A stretch of DNA of 64,000 nt, taken from the NCBI RefSeq assembly GCF_023256325.1, contig NZ_JAGDXI010000015.1:20305-84304 (forward strand), written 5' to 3'. Position 1 is the first letter of the stretch, and each line of letters opens with the position of its first letter. Made by a program: the position numbers and the translations under genes. Of the stretch, positions 51,065 to 60,303 are shown piece after piece. The notes beneath the pieces were generated by a model, which was not told the origin of the DNA, did no database searches, and saw nothing but the letters and a program-made list of their open reading frames with translations. This DNA comes from Caldisphaera sp. (lineage in GTDB: Archaea > Thermoproteota > Thermoprotei_A > Sulfolobales > Acidilobaceae).

Positions 51065-52210
51065 TCATGGGAATATGCTCATCAAATTGGTCTCATTAAC
51101 CGGTATTACAAAGGGCTTAATTACTGATGGAACGCTTGAGTAATTTCCATAAACTATTCCTGGTACTATTGGTTGTATACCATAACTCTTTAATACCTGT
51201 TGTCCTTGAGGACTGTATAGCAATAAAATGAAGTTTATTGCAGCTTGTGGATTAGGTGCATACTTAGGAATAGTTATCGTATATACTACTGGATTACATG
51301 TAAAAGTTTTTGTTTGGCCTAGTTCTGACCAAGTCACGTTAACATTATGATAATAGTTTACGTAAGATAAGTTACCCAAATTTACTAAAGGCGGTAAAGT
51401 TATGTATGTTATATTATATCCTTCGCTTTGATAGCTCTTAGTTTGAGGTAAAGCATTAGACATATAAGCTGATAATATGAATGAAACCGAATTATTTGTT
51501 GCCATTAATGTAAGTAAATCCGTTTCAGTATTTCTCATCTGATATTTTGAAGGATTATTATAAACGGAATTATATAAATATGATGCATTATTAAAGAATG
51601 ATAAGCCTGCCAGTTTTAAGACACATTGAGCTTGATACCCACTAGGATCAGTAAAGGGATTAGATACTCCAATCACTGTTGATGGATTAGATGCAATTAT
51701 CGAAAATATTTCCTTCCATGTTTGGTTCCATTGGCTTGATAAAGGTTGCATATTCTGAGTTTCTTTCCATAGACTATATACCTGTTTTCCTGCTGCAGTT
51801 TGTAAATCAACAATTATTACCATTTGAGTTATTCCAAAAGCTATTTCATAGTTAGCTATATTAGGGAACAAAACTGATGGAATTGTCGTTGTATCTGCAG
51901 AAGCAACTATACTAAATTCTTTAGTTGTATTCTCGGTTTGCGCTACTTCTCCACTACCTTTAAACATTGGTGTTCCAACACCAAGTCCTGGATAATAAGT
52001 GCTAGTCAAATTAATTAATTTGCCAAACGAAAACTTTAGAGTTCCAGCAGCCCCAACCGTAAATACGCTTGTTTGTTGCGAAGTTGTAGTTGTAGGAGGT
52101 GTAGTTGTAACTGTTTTAGTAGTTTTTGGAACAACTGCATAACCTATACCGGCACCTATTACTAATCCTACTATTAATCCTACTATTAAATAAGTCCAAA
52201 TATTTGCCAT
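51065..52210 (-). CDS. wtpA: Tungstate/molybdate-binding protein
   Basis: The extracellular substrate-binding protein of the transporter, 381 residues. An N-terminal hydrophobic helix (about residues 5-27) anchors it, followed by a T-rich linker (K-T-T-K-T-V-T-T-T-P-P) characteristic of crenarchaeal lipoprotein-like binding proteins. The ligand-binding features G-S-G-E-V-A, S-A-D-T-T-T-I-P-S-V-L and S-N-P-F-T-D-P-S-G-Y-Q-A match ModA/WtpA. Tungsten enzymes are common in such thermophiles, so tungstate is likely. The small ribbon-helix-helix gene upstream may be its regulator. Confidence 0.88.
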   Translation of the reverse strand: MANIWTYLIVGLIVGLVIGAGIGYAVVPKTTKTVTTTPPTTTTSQQTSVFTVGAAGTLKFSFGKLINLTSTYYPGLGVGTPMFKGSGEVAQTENTTKEFSIVASADTTTIPSVLFPNIANYEIAFGITQMVIIVDLQTAAGKQVYSLWKETQNMQPLSSQWNQTWKEIFSIIASNPSTVIGVSNPFTDPSGYQAQCVLKLAGLSFFNNASYLYNSVYNNPSKYQMRNTETDLLTLMATNNSVSFILSAYMSNALPQTKSYQSEGYNITYITLPPLVNLGNLSYVNYYHNVNVTWSELGQTKTFTCNPVVYTITIPKYAPNPQAAINFILLLYSPQGQQVLKSYGIQPIVPGIVYGNYSSVPSVIKPFVIPVNETNLMSIFP

Positions 52211-52279
52211 TTTTTATCCCTATATTTATGAAGATGTTCTTTCATAAATGATTTATTGTATCGACTATCTATATAAAAA

Positions 52280-52444
52280 TTATTTAATTTCATTTTTTAA
52301 GTATTGCTCTATAGCCTTTCTTATAACTTCACTTCTATTACTTTTTGTTTTTAAAGTTATTTTATCCAACTTAAATAAAGTATCAGTATCTATTCTAAAA
52401 CTAACTATCCTCAATTCGTCTACCTTTTTATTAAATTCGCTCAT
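52280..52444 (-). CDS. CopG-like ribbon-helix-helix protein
   Basis: A short gene of 54 residues. The product has strand R-I-V-S-F-R-I-D, helix T-L-F-K-L-D-K-I-T, turn and second helix S-N-R-S-E-V-I-R-K-A-I-E-Q-Y-L, the complete ribbon-helix-helix DNA-binding fold. ATG 52444 is preceded by GGTGAG; an ATG 15 bases earlier is in frame. It lies 69 bases upstream of wtpA on the same strand. Sensing of tungstate or molybdate is inferred from position; no ligand domain is present. Confidence 0.8.
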   Translation of the reverse strand: MSEFNKKVDELRIVSFRIDTDTLFKLDKITLKTKSNRSEVIRKAIEQYLKNEIK

Positions 52445-52593
52445 TATCTCACCGATCATAAGTATTACCTATGAAACTTTTTAGCAACCCGAGTATAAAC
52501 ATAACTATACAATTAATTGAAAATAATAAAATTTTACCGAAAGTATTCTAAAGAAAAGGTTAAATTTCAAACAAGCTTCTCATTTAACAATGG

Positions 52594-52700
52594 GCCGCCG
52601 TAGCTCAGGAGGTTAGAGCGCCGGACTCATACGGCGTTTAACCGAAATCGATAAAGCCTGAGTAATCCGGAGGTCCCGGGTTCGAATCCCGGCGGCGGCA
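52594..52700 (+). tRNA. tRNA-Met(CAT), elongator, with intron
   Basis: Plus strand. Acceptor GCCGCCG/CGGCGGC, D arm GCTC...GAGC, anticodon stem CCGGA/TCCGG, loop CTCATAA after splicing (anticodon CAT), T arm CCGGG-TTCGAAT-CCCGG, discriminator A. Body resembles elongator tRNA-Met rather than the initiator or the tRNA-Ile2 type. It ends 18 bases from the nuoN stop codon, which converges on it. Confidence 0.9.
52632..52664 (+). other. tRNA-Met intron, 37/38
   Basis: A 33-nt intron after position 37. It forms a complete BHB site: outer helix CCGGA/TCCGG, central 4-bp helix CTCA/TGAG, 3-nt bulges TAC and TAA cut after the second base, and inner helix GGC/GCC. Confidence 0.92.
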
Positions 52701-52718
52701 TTTTCAAAAAAAAAAAAA

Positions 52719-54170
52719 TTAATAATAAATGTTTACTATAGATTTTAATAAAAACGGTGCATATAAACCAATAATAATTAATGCTAAGGCTGAAATAATT
52801 AAAGCAGCAGTGTAACCTTTTCCAACTGTTATCTTATTTTCACCTTTAGATAATATTTCTCTTGATGCAATAATATAATAAACCGCACTTATTCCACTGT
52901 TAATCAATGCCAACAGCACAAGCCATATACTATATCCTGAGGCAGATAAAAACAAGTAAAGTTTCCCCCAGAAACCTAATAATGGTGGTATACCTAAAAG
53001 GCTGAAAAGTAATATTGAAGCAGAAATTGCAGCTGCAGGATTTGATGAAAGCAATCCATGTAAATCACTTAATTCTCTTTTTGTCTTTCCAACAAATGCA
53101 AATAAAGGTGTTTTTGCAATGCCATATGCTATCGATTGCAACGCAACTGCAAATAGAGCTAGTCTTAAAAGACTTATTTCAGAGTTTCCTGAAAAATATG
53201 CTGCAGCAGCTATAGCCGCAAAAATATAACCAACTTGAGCCATACTGCTATAAGATAATATTACCTGGAAATCCCTTGATGTTAAAGCAGCTATATTGCC
53301 ATAGACCATACTTGCCACAGATAAAAAGGCTATTAAAAGGGCTGCATAACTTGCTATGGGACTTATACCGTTTATTGAAGATGCCATAATAACTATTGAT
53401 CTAGTTATTATTGCTATAAATCCTAACTTAATTATACCAGCAACAAATGATATACCCCTACCATCGCCTCTTCCATAGACACTTGGTAACCACCAATGGA
53501 ATGGGAATAAACCTACCTTAAACCCTAAAGCTGCTATTAGTAACAAAACTGTTAACCCAACTATACTAAAACCTGATTTTGTTGTTGGGATTAATGATGT
53601 TAATAGAAAACTACTTGAATCTGGTCTAGGAGAAATTGCAAATGATGCTACCCAGAAAGCTAGTATCAATGTACCTATCATTCCTACCATTATATACCTA
53701 ATAGAAGCCTCCTTGCTTTCTTTTCCATCTGGTAATGAAACAAACACATAGCTTGCAACAGATACTAGAAGCCATGACGCCAGTATCATTAATGCATCAG
53801 TTGCCCCTGATAAGAAGAACAAACCAAATAATACTAAAGGTATTAAGCTATATAGAGCAGGTCTGCTTGACCATTTAAGTCCATCTTTACCTACTGCAAT
53901 GATGTAAATTATTGATGCTATGGATGAACCCAATAGGATTAAAGAAGTGAATGAATCTTGAATCACTAATCCATTGTAAAATATAAGTATATTTTGGAAG
54001 CTGGCATATAATGATAATAAAGATACAACAAAAAAGGTACCTATTCCAACAATTCCCATCACAACAGGCCAATCGCTTTTATCGTTTCTTATCCCTAATA
54101 TAGGTGAAATTAACCCCATAGCCAATGTCAGATATAAGAAAAATTCAATAATTCCTACTTCCCACATCAT
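52719..54170 (-). CDS. nuoN: Complex I-like subunit N (antiporter-like)
   Basis: A 483-residue membrane subunit of the proton-translocating oxidoreductase, with about 14 helices. Family features are L-G-F-K-V-G-L-F-P-F-H-W-W-L-P (the conserved Lys/His channel), I-L-S-Y-S-S-M-A-Q-V-G-Y and L-F-S-L-L-G-I-P-P-L-L-G-F-W-G-K. It is the last gene in the operon. The ATG start adjoins the nuoL stop codon. Confidence 0.92.
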   Translation of the reverse strand: MMWEVGIIEFFLYLTLAMGLISPILGIRNDKSDWPVVMGIVGIGTFFVVSLLSLYASFQNILIFYNGLVIQDSFTSLILLGSSIASIIYIIAVGKDGLKWSSRPALYSLIPLVLFGLFFLSGATDALMILASWLLVSVASYVFVSLPDGKESKEASIRYIMVGMIGTLILAFWVASFAISPRPDSSSFLLTSLIPTTKSGFSIVGLTVLLLIAALGFKVGLFPFHWWLPSVYGRGDGRGISFVAGIIKLGFIAIITRSIVIMASSINGISPIASYAALLIAFLSVASMVYGNIAALTSRDFQVILSYSSMAQVGYIFAAIAAAAYFSGNSEISLLRLALFAVALQSIAYGIAKTPLFAFVGKTKRELSDLHGLLSSNPAAAISASILLFSLLGIPPLLGFWGKLYLFLSASGYSIWLVLLALINSGISAVYYIIASREILSKGENKITVGKGYTAALIISALALIIIGLYAPFLLKSIVNIYY

Positions 54171-54173
54171 TTA

Positions 54174-56216
54174 TCACCATCCAAAGAATACAATTAATAT
54201 AACGATACTTGCCATAATTATGTAAAGGGCTATCAAATAATCTGTCCTGCCTCTGAAAAATGCCCTTAATCCTTTTGATGCCAATTCTCCAGCTTTAGGT
54301 ATTACATAGTGATAGAATAAATCTATAGCGGTATTGATAACTCCCATTAGCCATGATAATCCCATGAATGAGTATAAGAACAAATAGTATAGAGCTGAAT
54401 TTATGAACCATCTATCGTATAAGAAAGTATGCAGTGATTTGAGAACAGAGCTCCTATCAAGCATTGCCATAAAGTTATATCTTCTTATATAAAGATAAGC
54501 TATTATTGCGAAGTCAATTACAATTAAAGTGGTTATAATAATAGTTGATGCATCAACAACTACGTTAAATGCTGGAGATGCCTGTATACCTAAAGTTTCA
54601 AATATCCCTATTTCCAATCCTTTACCTGTATAGAACCATAATATACCTAAAACGAGGGCTGCTAAAGCTAATATTGTATATGGAGCAAGCATTAATATAG
54701 GAGCTTCATGCAAATGATGTTCTTTTGATTCTTGATATGGTGGGGAATGGAATACTCTTATGATTAGCCTAGATATGTAGGCAGCTGTGAAAAATACTGC
54801 TAAAACCGCAAATATGTAAATTCCTAAATATCCTGTCTTTGCAACATTTTCTAACACTAATTCTTTTGCAAAGAAACCACTAAACGGAGGTATTGCTGCT
54901 AAGCTTAGACCAGCTAACCACATAGATATCGTTGTCACTTTCATATATTTTGAGAAATTACCCATATAATCGATAAATCTGCTATCAGTTGCATGCAATG
55001 CATATCCAGCTATTAAAAATAAAGCTGCTTTAAATATTGCATGAGCTAAAAGCATTGCTATACCAGCTAATTCAGCATCCGCCATAGCTGTATAATTATG
55101 AGTTACAACAAATAGTCCTCCTGCCGCAACAGCTAATATCATATAACCTAAGTATTCGGCAGTTGAATATGCTAATATTAATTTAAATTCATTGCTTACT
55201 ATGGCCATAGTTGCCATAATAAATACTGTCGTGACTGCTAATCCTGCTACAATGTAAAAATATTCCTGTGTTTGCGATACTGCTAAAGAACTTGCAGCTA
55301 TTGCTCCTATAAAGAATATAGGGGCAAAACGCAATATATAGTAAACACCTGCCTTAACCATTGTTGCAGCATGTATTAATGCAGAAACAGGTGTTGGACC
55401 TGTCATAGCTGTTACTAACCACTCGTGGAATGGGAATTGTGCGCTCTTTGCTAATGCGCCTAGCGTAAATATAAGCAAAAAAGCAGTTAACATTCCTTTA
55501 GATGCTAAGAGACCCATCCAAGTTCCTGCAGTAGAGGCTATAGTAGGGATACTAAAGCTATTTGCAATGAAAAATAATGAAGTAAATCCCACTAGAAAGC
55601 CTACATCTCCAACTCTCGTAAATAGAATAGCTCTTATACCGCTAGTGCTTGGTTCAAAATACATTGGTAATCCTAACGCTTTTCTTCCTGGAACCCCTAC
55701 CCAATATTCTTCCTCATCAGTATACCAATGGCCTATTAGAGCATAGCTTGCAAGACCTGTTCCTTCCCATCCTATAAACATTAATATCATATTGCTTGCA
55801 GTTACAAGCAATAGCATGCTACCTACAAAGAATGATATAAAGAAGAAATATCTTTGAACTCCCCAATCTTTCTTCATATATTCTACGCTATACACGGCTA
55901 TTAAAAAGCTAAGCCATGAAACTATTGTAGACATTATAGCCCCAAGACCATCTAAATATGTGCCCACTTTAATTTTAAGTAAACTTACCCAATACGTTGA
56001 AGTCTCAGCAACTATTATCTCATGTTTTATCAAAACATCATACAATGCTACAGAAGATACTATTGACGATATAAATATGCTTAAGACGCTTATTATGTTA
56101 TATACTTTTTCATTTCTCACATTGAATAGCCATAATAAGGCTAAAATACCTGCACCTATAAAAGGAGACAACCATATTGAACTCCATTCAAACCAATTTG
56201 AATATACAGTAATCAT
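54174..56216 (-). CDS. nuoL: Complex I-like subunit L (antiporter-like)
   Basis: The largest membrane subunit, 680 residues, about 16 helices. G-W-E-G-T-G-L-A-S-Y-A-L-I-G carries the key glutamate, then F-P-F-H-E-W-L-V-T-A-M, G-P-T-P-V-S-A-L-I-H-A-A-T-M-V-K-A-G and I-L-A-Y-S-T-A-E-Y-L-G-Y. The C-terminal extension supplies the long lateral helix seen in NuoL. It follows nuoM by six bases; L after M is the reverse of the E. coli order. Confidence 0.93.
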   Translation of the reverse strand: MITVYSNWFEWSSIWLSPFIGAGILALLWLFNVRNEKVYNIISVLSIFISSIVSSVALYDVLIKHEIIVAETSTYWVSLLKIKVGTYLDGLGAIMSTIVSWLSFLIAVYSVEYMKKDWGVQRYFFFISFFVGSMLLLVTASNMILMFIGWEGTGLASYALIGHWYTDEEEYWVGVPGRKALGLPMYFEPSTSGIRAILFTRVGDVGFLVGFTSLFFIANSFSIPTIASTAGTWMGLLASKGMLTAFLLIFTLGALAKSAQFPFHEWLVTAMTGPTPVSALIHAATMVKAGVYYILRFAPIFFIGAIAASSLAVSQTQEYFYIVAGLAVTTVFIMATMAIVSNEFKLILAYSTAEYLGYMILAVAAGGLFVVTHNYTAMADAELAGIAMLLAHAIFKAALFLIAGYALHATDSRFIDYMGNFSKYMKVTTISMWLAGLSLAAIPPFSGFFAKELVLENVAKTGYLGIYIFAVLAVFFTAAYISRLIIRVFHSPPYQESKEHHLHEAPILMLAPYTILALAALVLGILWFYTGKGLEIGIFETLGIQASPAFNVVVDASTIIITTLIVIDFAIIAYLYIRRYNFMAMLDRSSVLKSLHTFLYDRWFINSALYYLFLYSFMGLSWLMGVINTAIDLFYHYVIPKAGELASKGLRAFFRGRTDYLIALYIIMASIVILIVFFGW

Positions 56217-56222
56217 TTATAA

Positions 56223-57791
56223 TCACCTACCCAAAGATGATATTATAAAAGTTATTACTGATGTATTTAGACTTGATATAAGAGGATTTATGACTAAGAA
56301 AAACACAAAACCAAATATAGCAACTCCTAATATAGATAATTTAAATACATCGATTTTTTCGCTTCCTTCTATTTTACTTCTAGAATGTCCATAGAATATT
56401 CTTCTCATCATTATAAATGAATATGCACCAGTTAATGTTAGAGAAACTATAAGCAAAGCAGTAAAACCTATAAGAGAAGCTAGATTTCTAAGCATATAAG
56501 ATTGGACTAATCCCATAACAACTAATATTTCACTCCACATGCCAACACTTGGCGGTAATCCTGTTAAATTCATAAATCCAAACAAAGCGAGAGCTGCAGT
56601 TAAAGGATATTTCTTAGCAAGCCCTCCCATTTTAGTTATATCCCTAAGATTTTTAAGTTCTGTAATAAAGACACCTGCTGACATGAATAATATTGCCTTA
56701 CCGATTGCGTGAGATAAATATATAAGCATTGCTCCAATAATGCCATATGATGTTAAAGTTGCTAATCCTAATAACATATAACCCATCTGGCTAATGCTTG
56801 AATATGCTAAAAATCTCTTAAAATCTTTTTGTCTTAAAGCAACTAATCCTCCATAAATTATTGTTACAAATGCAAGGGTTAACAAATATGGTCTCCAAGT
56901 TAACATAGTTGTTGGGAAAAATTGGAAAACAAATCTAGCAATAGCGTATCCCGCAAGTCCTATCAGGTTTGGTGATAACAAAGCAGAAATAGGCGTTGGT
57001 GCTTCTGCATGAGCATATGGTAACCACATATGAACTCCAAATACTGCCATCTTAACAAAGAGACCTATAAGCATTAAGAGTGCTATAATTGTTGTTGCAC
57101 CACCTAATATTGCTTCTTCTGAACCTATAGGTGTTAAGGAGCCATTTAATAATGTCATATAGTTAAAAGATCCTACAAGATATCCAAAGTACAAAATCCC
57201 GGTTAATAACAATACTGCTCCTATATGAGTCCAAACAAAATAAAGCAATGATATCTTTTTCCTATCGCCATAACCATAGTATGCAATTAATAAAAATGAC
57301 GAAATTAATGTACCTTCTAAAAATATGTAAAATTCAATTAAGTTGCTTGAATATGCTATTCCAAGCATTGTAACTGCAAATATATTATATAAAAATGCAT
57401 AAACGCCCAAATTAGGAACCTTTTCATTTTCTTCTTTCATTTCTTCGATCCTTTTAGTCATATATTTGATGCCATAAAATGAAACAAAAGCTGTAACTAT
57501 AGATATCCCAATCACTATAGGAGCTGATAGACCATCTATGCCGAGATAAAAGGTTCCAATTCTATATGATACTAGGTTTATATAAATAGGGTCGACTATA
57601 CTTTTAGATATTTCACCAGATGCGTAATAAGATAATACTAACGCTAGTGGGACTAATAATACAAATCCTGACAAGTATATTAAAGCTTTAACTGCACTTT
57701 CATATTTACCTAGAAGCCACGCCAATACGCCAAGTAATATAGGTAGCAAAATAGTTAACCACAAAGCGGGAAATGATAACAACACTATCAA
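56223..57791 (-). CDS. nuoM: Complex I-like subunit M (antiporter-like)
   Basis: A 522-residue antiporter-like membrane subunit with about 14 helices. Conserved stretches are G-I-D-G-L-S-A-P, F-L-E-G-T-L-I-S-S-F, K-M-A-V-F-G-V-H-M-W-L-P-Y-A-H-A-E-A-P-T and F-L-A-Y-S-S-I-S-Q-M-G-Y. Proton pumping is expected from homology. The start overlaps the nuoK stop by four bases. Confidence 0.93.
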   Translation of the reverse strand: MIVLLSFPALWLTILLPILLGVLAWLLGKYESAVKALIYLSGFVLLVPLALVLSYYASGEISKSIVDPIYINLVSYRIGTFYLGIDGLSAPIVIGISIVTAFVSFYGIKYMTKRIEEMKEENEKVPNLGVYAFLYNIFAVTMLGIAYSSNLIEFYIFLEGTLISSFLLIAYYGYGDRKKISLLYFVWTHIGAVLLLTGILYFGYLVGSFNYMTLLNGSLTPIGSEEAILGGATTIIALLMLIGLFVKMAVFGVHMWLPYAHAEAPTPISALLSPNLIGLAGYAIARFVFQFFPTTMLTWRPYLLTLAFVTIIYGGLVALRQKDFKRFLAYSSISQMGYMLLGLATLTSYGIIGAMLIYLSHAIGKAILFMSAGVFITELKNLRDITKMGGLAKKYPLTAALALFGFMNLTGLPPSVGMWSEILVVMGLVQSYMLRNLASLIGFTALLIVSLTLTGAYSFIMMRRIFYGHSRSKIEGSEKIDVFKLSILGVAIFGFVFFLVINPLISSLNTSVITFIISSLGR

Positions 57792-58102
57792 ACACCCCCT
57801 TCTTCAAGATCTTCAGAGCTAACTGACTTAGATTCCCTCATATATGCAACCAAAATAGAAACAACTACTATAACTTCTGCCGAAACGACACTTATTATAA
57901 CTATACCAAAATAAGTTGCTATTATGGCATTAAATGATAATAAAGACAAAACTAAAACTAATAACCCATTAAATATAACCTCTATAGATAGCAGTTGCCT
58001 AAACAAACTTCTTGATGATGTAACGCCATAAGCTCCAATTCCAATTATTATGGCAGATATTACCATAACTATTGCTCCAGTTAACTGATCTATAATTATC
58101 AT
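57788..58102 (-). CDS. nuoK: Complex I-like subunit K
   Basis: A 104-residue membrane protein with three helices. The two conserved glutamates of the family are visible in S-I-E-V-I-F-N-G-L-L and V-S-A-E-V-I-V-V-V-S. They form part of the proton path between the quinone site and the antiporter subunits. The gene overlaps nuoJ and nuoM by four bases on each side, indicating coupled translation. Confidence 0.92.
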   Translation of the reverse strand: MIIIDQLTGAIVMVISAIIIGIGAYGVTSSRSLFRQLLSIEVIFNGLLVLVLSLLSFNAIIATYFGIVIISVVSAEVIVVVSILVAYMRESKSVSSEDLEEGGV

Positions 58103-58593
58103 TCTTTTTCACCCCTTCTTGCTATGCTTATAGCTTCAACCAATGTAGCAGCTTGAGCTATTATTATTAATGCTATTACTGGCAAGTAATGTGATAAAAG
58201 GCCAGAAGCGGCTTGTGTAACTGAAACATATTCTGGATATGAATATAAATTATAGAGTTTTCCAGCTAATACTATTATGCCTATTGTAACAGCTATAGAA
58301 GAAGCAGCTGCAAAGCCTAAAAAAGGTTCTTTAGATTCTCTTCCCCTAACTCCTACCATTGAAATAGCAATTATTATAAACATAACAGCTGCCCCCACAT
58401 AAACTAAGACTAGATATGCTGATACTATTCCAAATCCTAAAAGCGCTATCAGTGCAGCTATCAGAGAAGCTAAAACTGCTAACATTGAGCTTGCATAAAC
58501 CAAGTCTTTAACTTTTATAACATAATATGCTGCTATTATAGCTGCAACCCCTAATAATAACGCGAACAAAGGTAAAGATAGTATGGGGTTCAT
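58099..58593 (-). CDS. nuoJ: Complex I-like subunit J
   Basis: A 164-residue membrane subunit with five helices. The middle helix Y-L-V-L-V-Y-V-G-A-A-V-M-F-I-I is typical of NuoJ. It overlaps nuoK and nuoI by four bases. A C-terminal basic stretch (I-A-R-R-G-E-K) is cytoplasmic. No unusual feature. Confidence 0.91.
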   Translation of the reverse strand: MNPILSLPLFALLLGVAAIIAAYYVIKVKDLVYASSMLAVLASLIAALIALLGFGIVSAYLVLVYVGAAVMFIIIAISMVGVRGRESKEPFLGFAAASSIAVTIGIIVLAGKLYNLYSYPEYVSVTQAASGLLSHYLPVIALIIIAQAATLVEAISIARRGEKE

Positions 58594-59240
58594 TGATTAA
58601 CACCTCCTTTATTAACTGATTTTGGTTCTGGATTGTTTGTTTGTTGTTTTGTGCTTTCTTGTTGTTTTGTTTGTTCTACAGGTTGTGAAATCTCTTTTTT
58701 CTCTTCTTCCTGTTTAATTTTTACTAAACCTCTTTTCTCATCAAACACATATCTAACTGGTATGCCCTCTTTTGCTGAAACATTTTCTGGTTCTTTTTGG
58801 AAATCCTCTAAAGATAATATCATATCTTGCATGTTCATATACACTAAATCATGATATGGAACATGATACAAAGCTTCTGTCGGGCATACATCTACACAAT
58901 AACCACAAAATATACATCTATTATAATTTATAACAGGGAATTTTTTGACCATTTCCTTCTTTAACCTTTTATCAAAAACTTTAACAGATAACATTTTCAT
59001 TGCTCTTGCTGGACATATCCTAGCACATGAAGAACAACTAATACATTTGTCTTGAATTAAAACTATAAAGCCTCTATAACCTTGTCTTAATTTTATATAC
59101 TCATGAGGGTATAACAAGGTAATCCTATTTGGATCCAAAAAATACTTCAAACCTATAGCCAAAGCTCCTATGTTACCTACAAAAACCCTACCTAATGGAT
59201 TCTTTTTGGGATTCCTCTTTAATGCAACTTTTGCTGGCAT
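58590..59240 (-). CDS. nuoI: Complex I-like subunit I (two [4Fe-4S] clusters)
   Basis: A 216-residue iron-sulfur subunit linking the peripheral arm to the quinone site. Two ferredoxin motifs C-I-S-C-S-S-C-A-R-I-C-P and C-I-F-C-G-Y-C-V-D-V-C-P bind two [4Fe-4S] clusters. The last 45 residues form a tail rich in E, Q, K and N that is not part of the core family, possibly a surface for an unknown electron donor. It overlaps nuoJ by four bases. Confidence 0.94.
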   Translation of the reverse strand: MPAKVALKRNPKKNPLGRVFVGNIGALAIGLKYFLDPNRITLLYPHEYIKLRQGYRGFIVLIQDKCISCSSCARICPARAMKMLSVKVFDKRLKKEMVKKFPVINYNRCIFCGYCVDVCPTEALYHVPYHDLVYMNMQDMILSLEDFQKEPENVSAKEGIPVRYVFDEKRGLVKIKQEEEKKEISQPVEQTKQQESTKQQTNNPEPKSVNKGGVNQ

Positions 59241-59250
59241 TTATTTCACC

Positions 59251-60303
59251 TCATATTATACCAAAATATGCCTCAGCTAAGCCTAAACCAAATGCGGCTA
59301 AAGTTAAAGGTATTAGGATTTCCCACGCGATTCCTAAAGCCTGATCAACTCTATACCTTCCATAAACGCTTCTCAAGAAACTCATTATTGCCATAACTAT
59401 TAATGCTTTTATCGATACGATAAGACTTGGTATAAAGTAACCAGTAATTATACCAGGCACTGGCTTATATGGCGCCCAACCTCCTAAAAATACTAAAGCT
59501 ATCAAGATGCTAAAGACCCATCTTTTTATGTAACCTCCTCCCATATTAAGCCCGTATAATAGCCCCGTATATTCAGTATATGGGCCAGCAACTAATTCAC
59601 TTTCTGAATCAGGTATTTCAAATGGAAATCCACTAGTAGACATCAATACTGCTATAAAAACAGCCAATAAAGCTATTGGGTTTAATAGACCTAACCATTT
59701 TCCAGACATCTGTATATTTACTATATTAACTATATTAAAAGATTGGGTCATAGCTGCAGCTGACAAAAAGCCTAAAACCGCAATTAATTCATAAGCTGTT
59801 ATTATAAAAGATTCTCTTATTCCTCCAACAACAGCAAATTTATTATTACTTGCCCATGACATTAAAACTACAAACAGTGGAGATAAAGTGCTCAAAGCAA
59901 CTGCTATTAATAAGCTATAATCAGGCGGTATTGGGAAATAAGTTCTAATTGATGTTAAAGGAACTGCTTCCAATGGCAACAATGCAAGAATTATCATGAT
60001 TATTGGTGACAATATGTAAGGCAAAACATCTACAGTCTCAGGAATAATAATTTCTTGCAATGCATACCTAGTTAGATCAGCTACTAGCTGTATTGCCCCT
60101 CCAATCCTTGGTGCGATTTCCCTTGGCCCATATCTCATTTGCACAAAAGCTGCAGCTTTTCTTTCAAACCATATTATAAATAAAGCAACTAATAGAGCCG
60201 CAATTAATCCAGGTATTATTAAAAATTGATATATTGGAGGGTAAAATATTATATCATCAACTATTATCCTATAAACCAAATACCATGTAATCATAAAGAT
60301 CAC
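59251..60303 (-). CDS. nuoH: Complex I-like subunit H
   Basis: A 350-residue membrane subunit that forms the quinone chamber. Conserved stretches are I-W-F-E-R-K-A-A-A-F-V-Q-M-R-Y-G-P, A-V-V-G-G-I-R-E-S, F-P-F-E-I-P-D-S-E-S-E-L-V-A-G-P and T-E-Y-T-G-L-L-Y-G-L. About eight helices. It overlaps nuoD by four bases. Confidence 0.94.
   Translation of the reverse strand: MIFMITWYLVYRIIVDDIIFYPPIYQFLIIPGLIAALLVALFIIWFERKAAAFVQMRYGPREIAPRIGGAIQLVADLTRYALQEIIIPETVDVLPYILSPIIMIILALLPLEAVPLTSIRTYFPIPPDYSLLIAVALSTLSPLFVVLMSWASNNKFAVVGGIRESFIITAYELIAVLGFLSAAAMTQSFNIVNIVNIQMSGKWLGLLNPIALLAVFIAVLMSTSGFPFEIPDSESELVAGPYTEYTGLLYGLNMGGGYIKRWVFSILIALVFLGGWAPYKPVPGIITGYFIPSLIVSIKALIVMAIMSFLRSVYGRYRVDQALGIAWEILIPLTLAAFGLGLAEAYFGII

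Noticed and set aside
52248-52484. Plus-strand 78-codon frame upstream of wtpA
   Set aside because: The minus strand here encodes a clean ribbon-helix-helix protein with an SD, so the plus frame is its shadow.
52706-52718. Run of A after tRNA-Met as a special element
   Set aside because: A simple homopolymer next to a terminator position; common in AT-rich spacer and uninformative alone.
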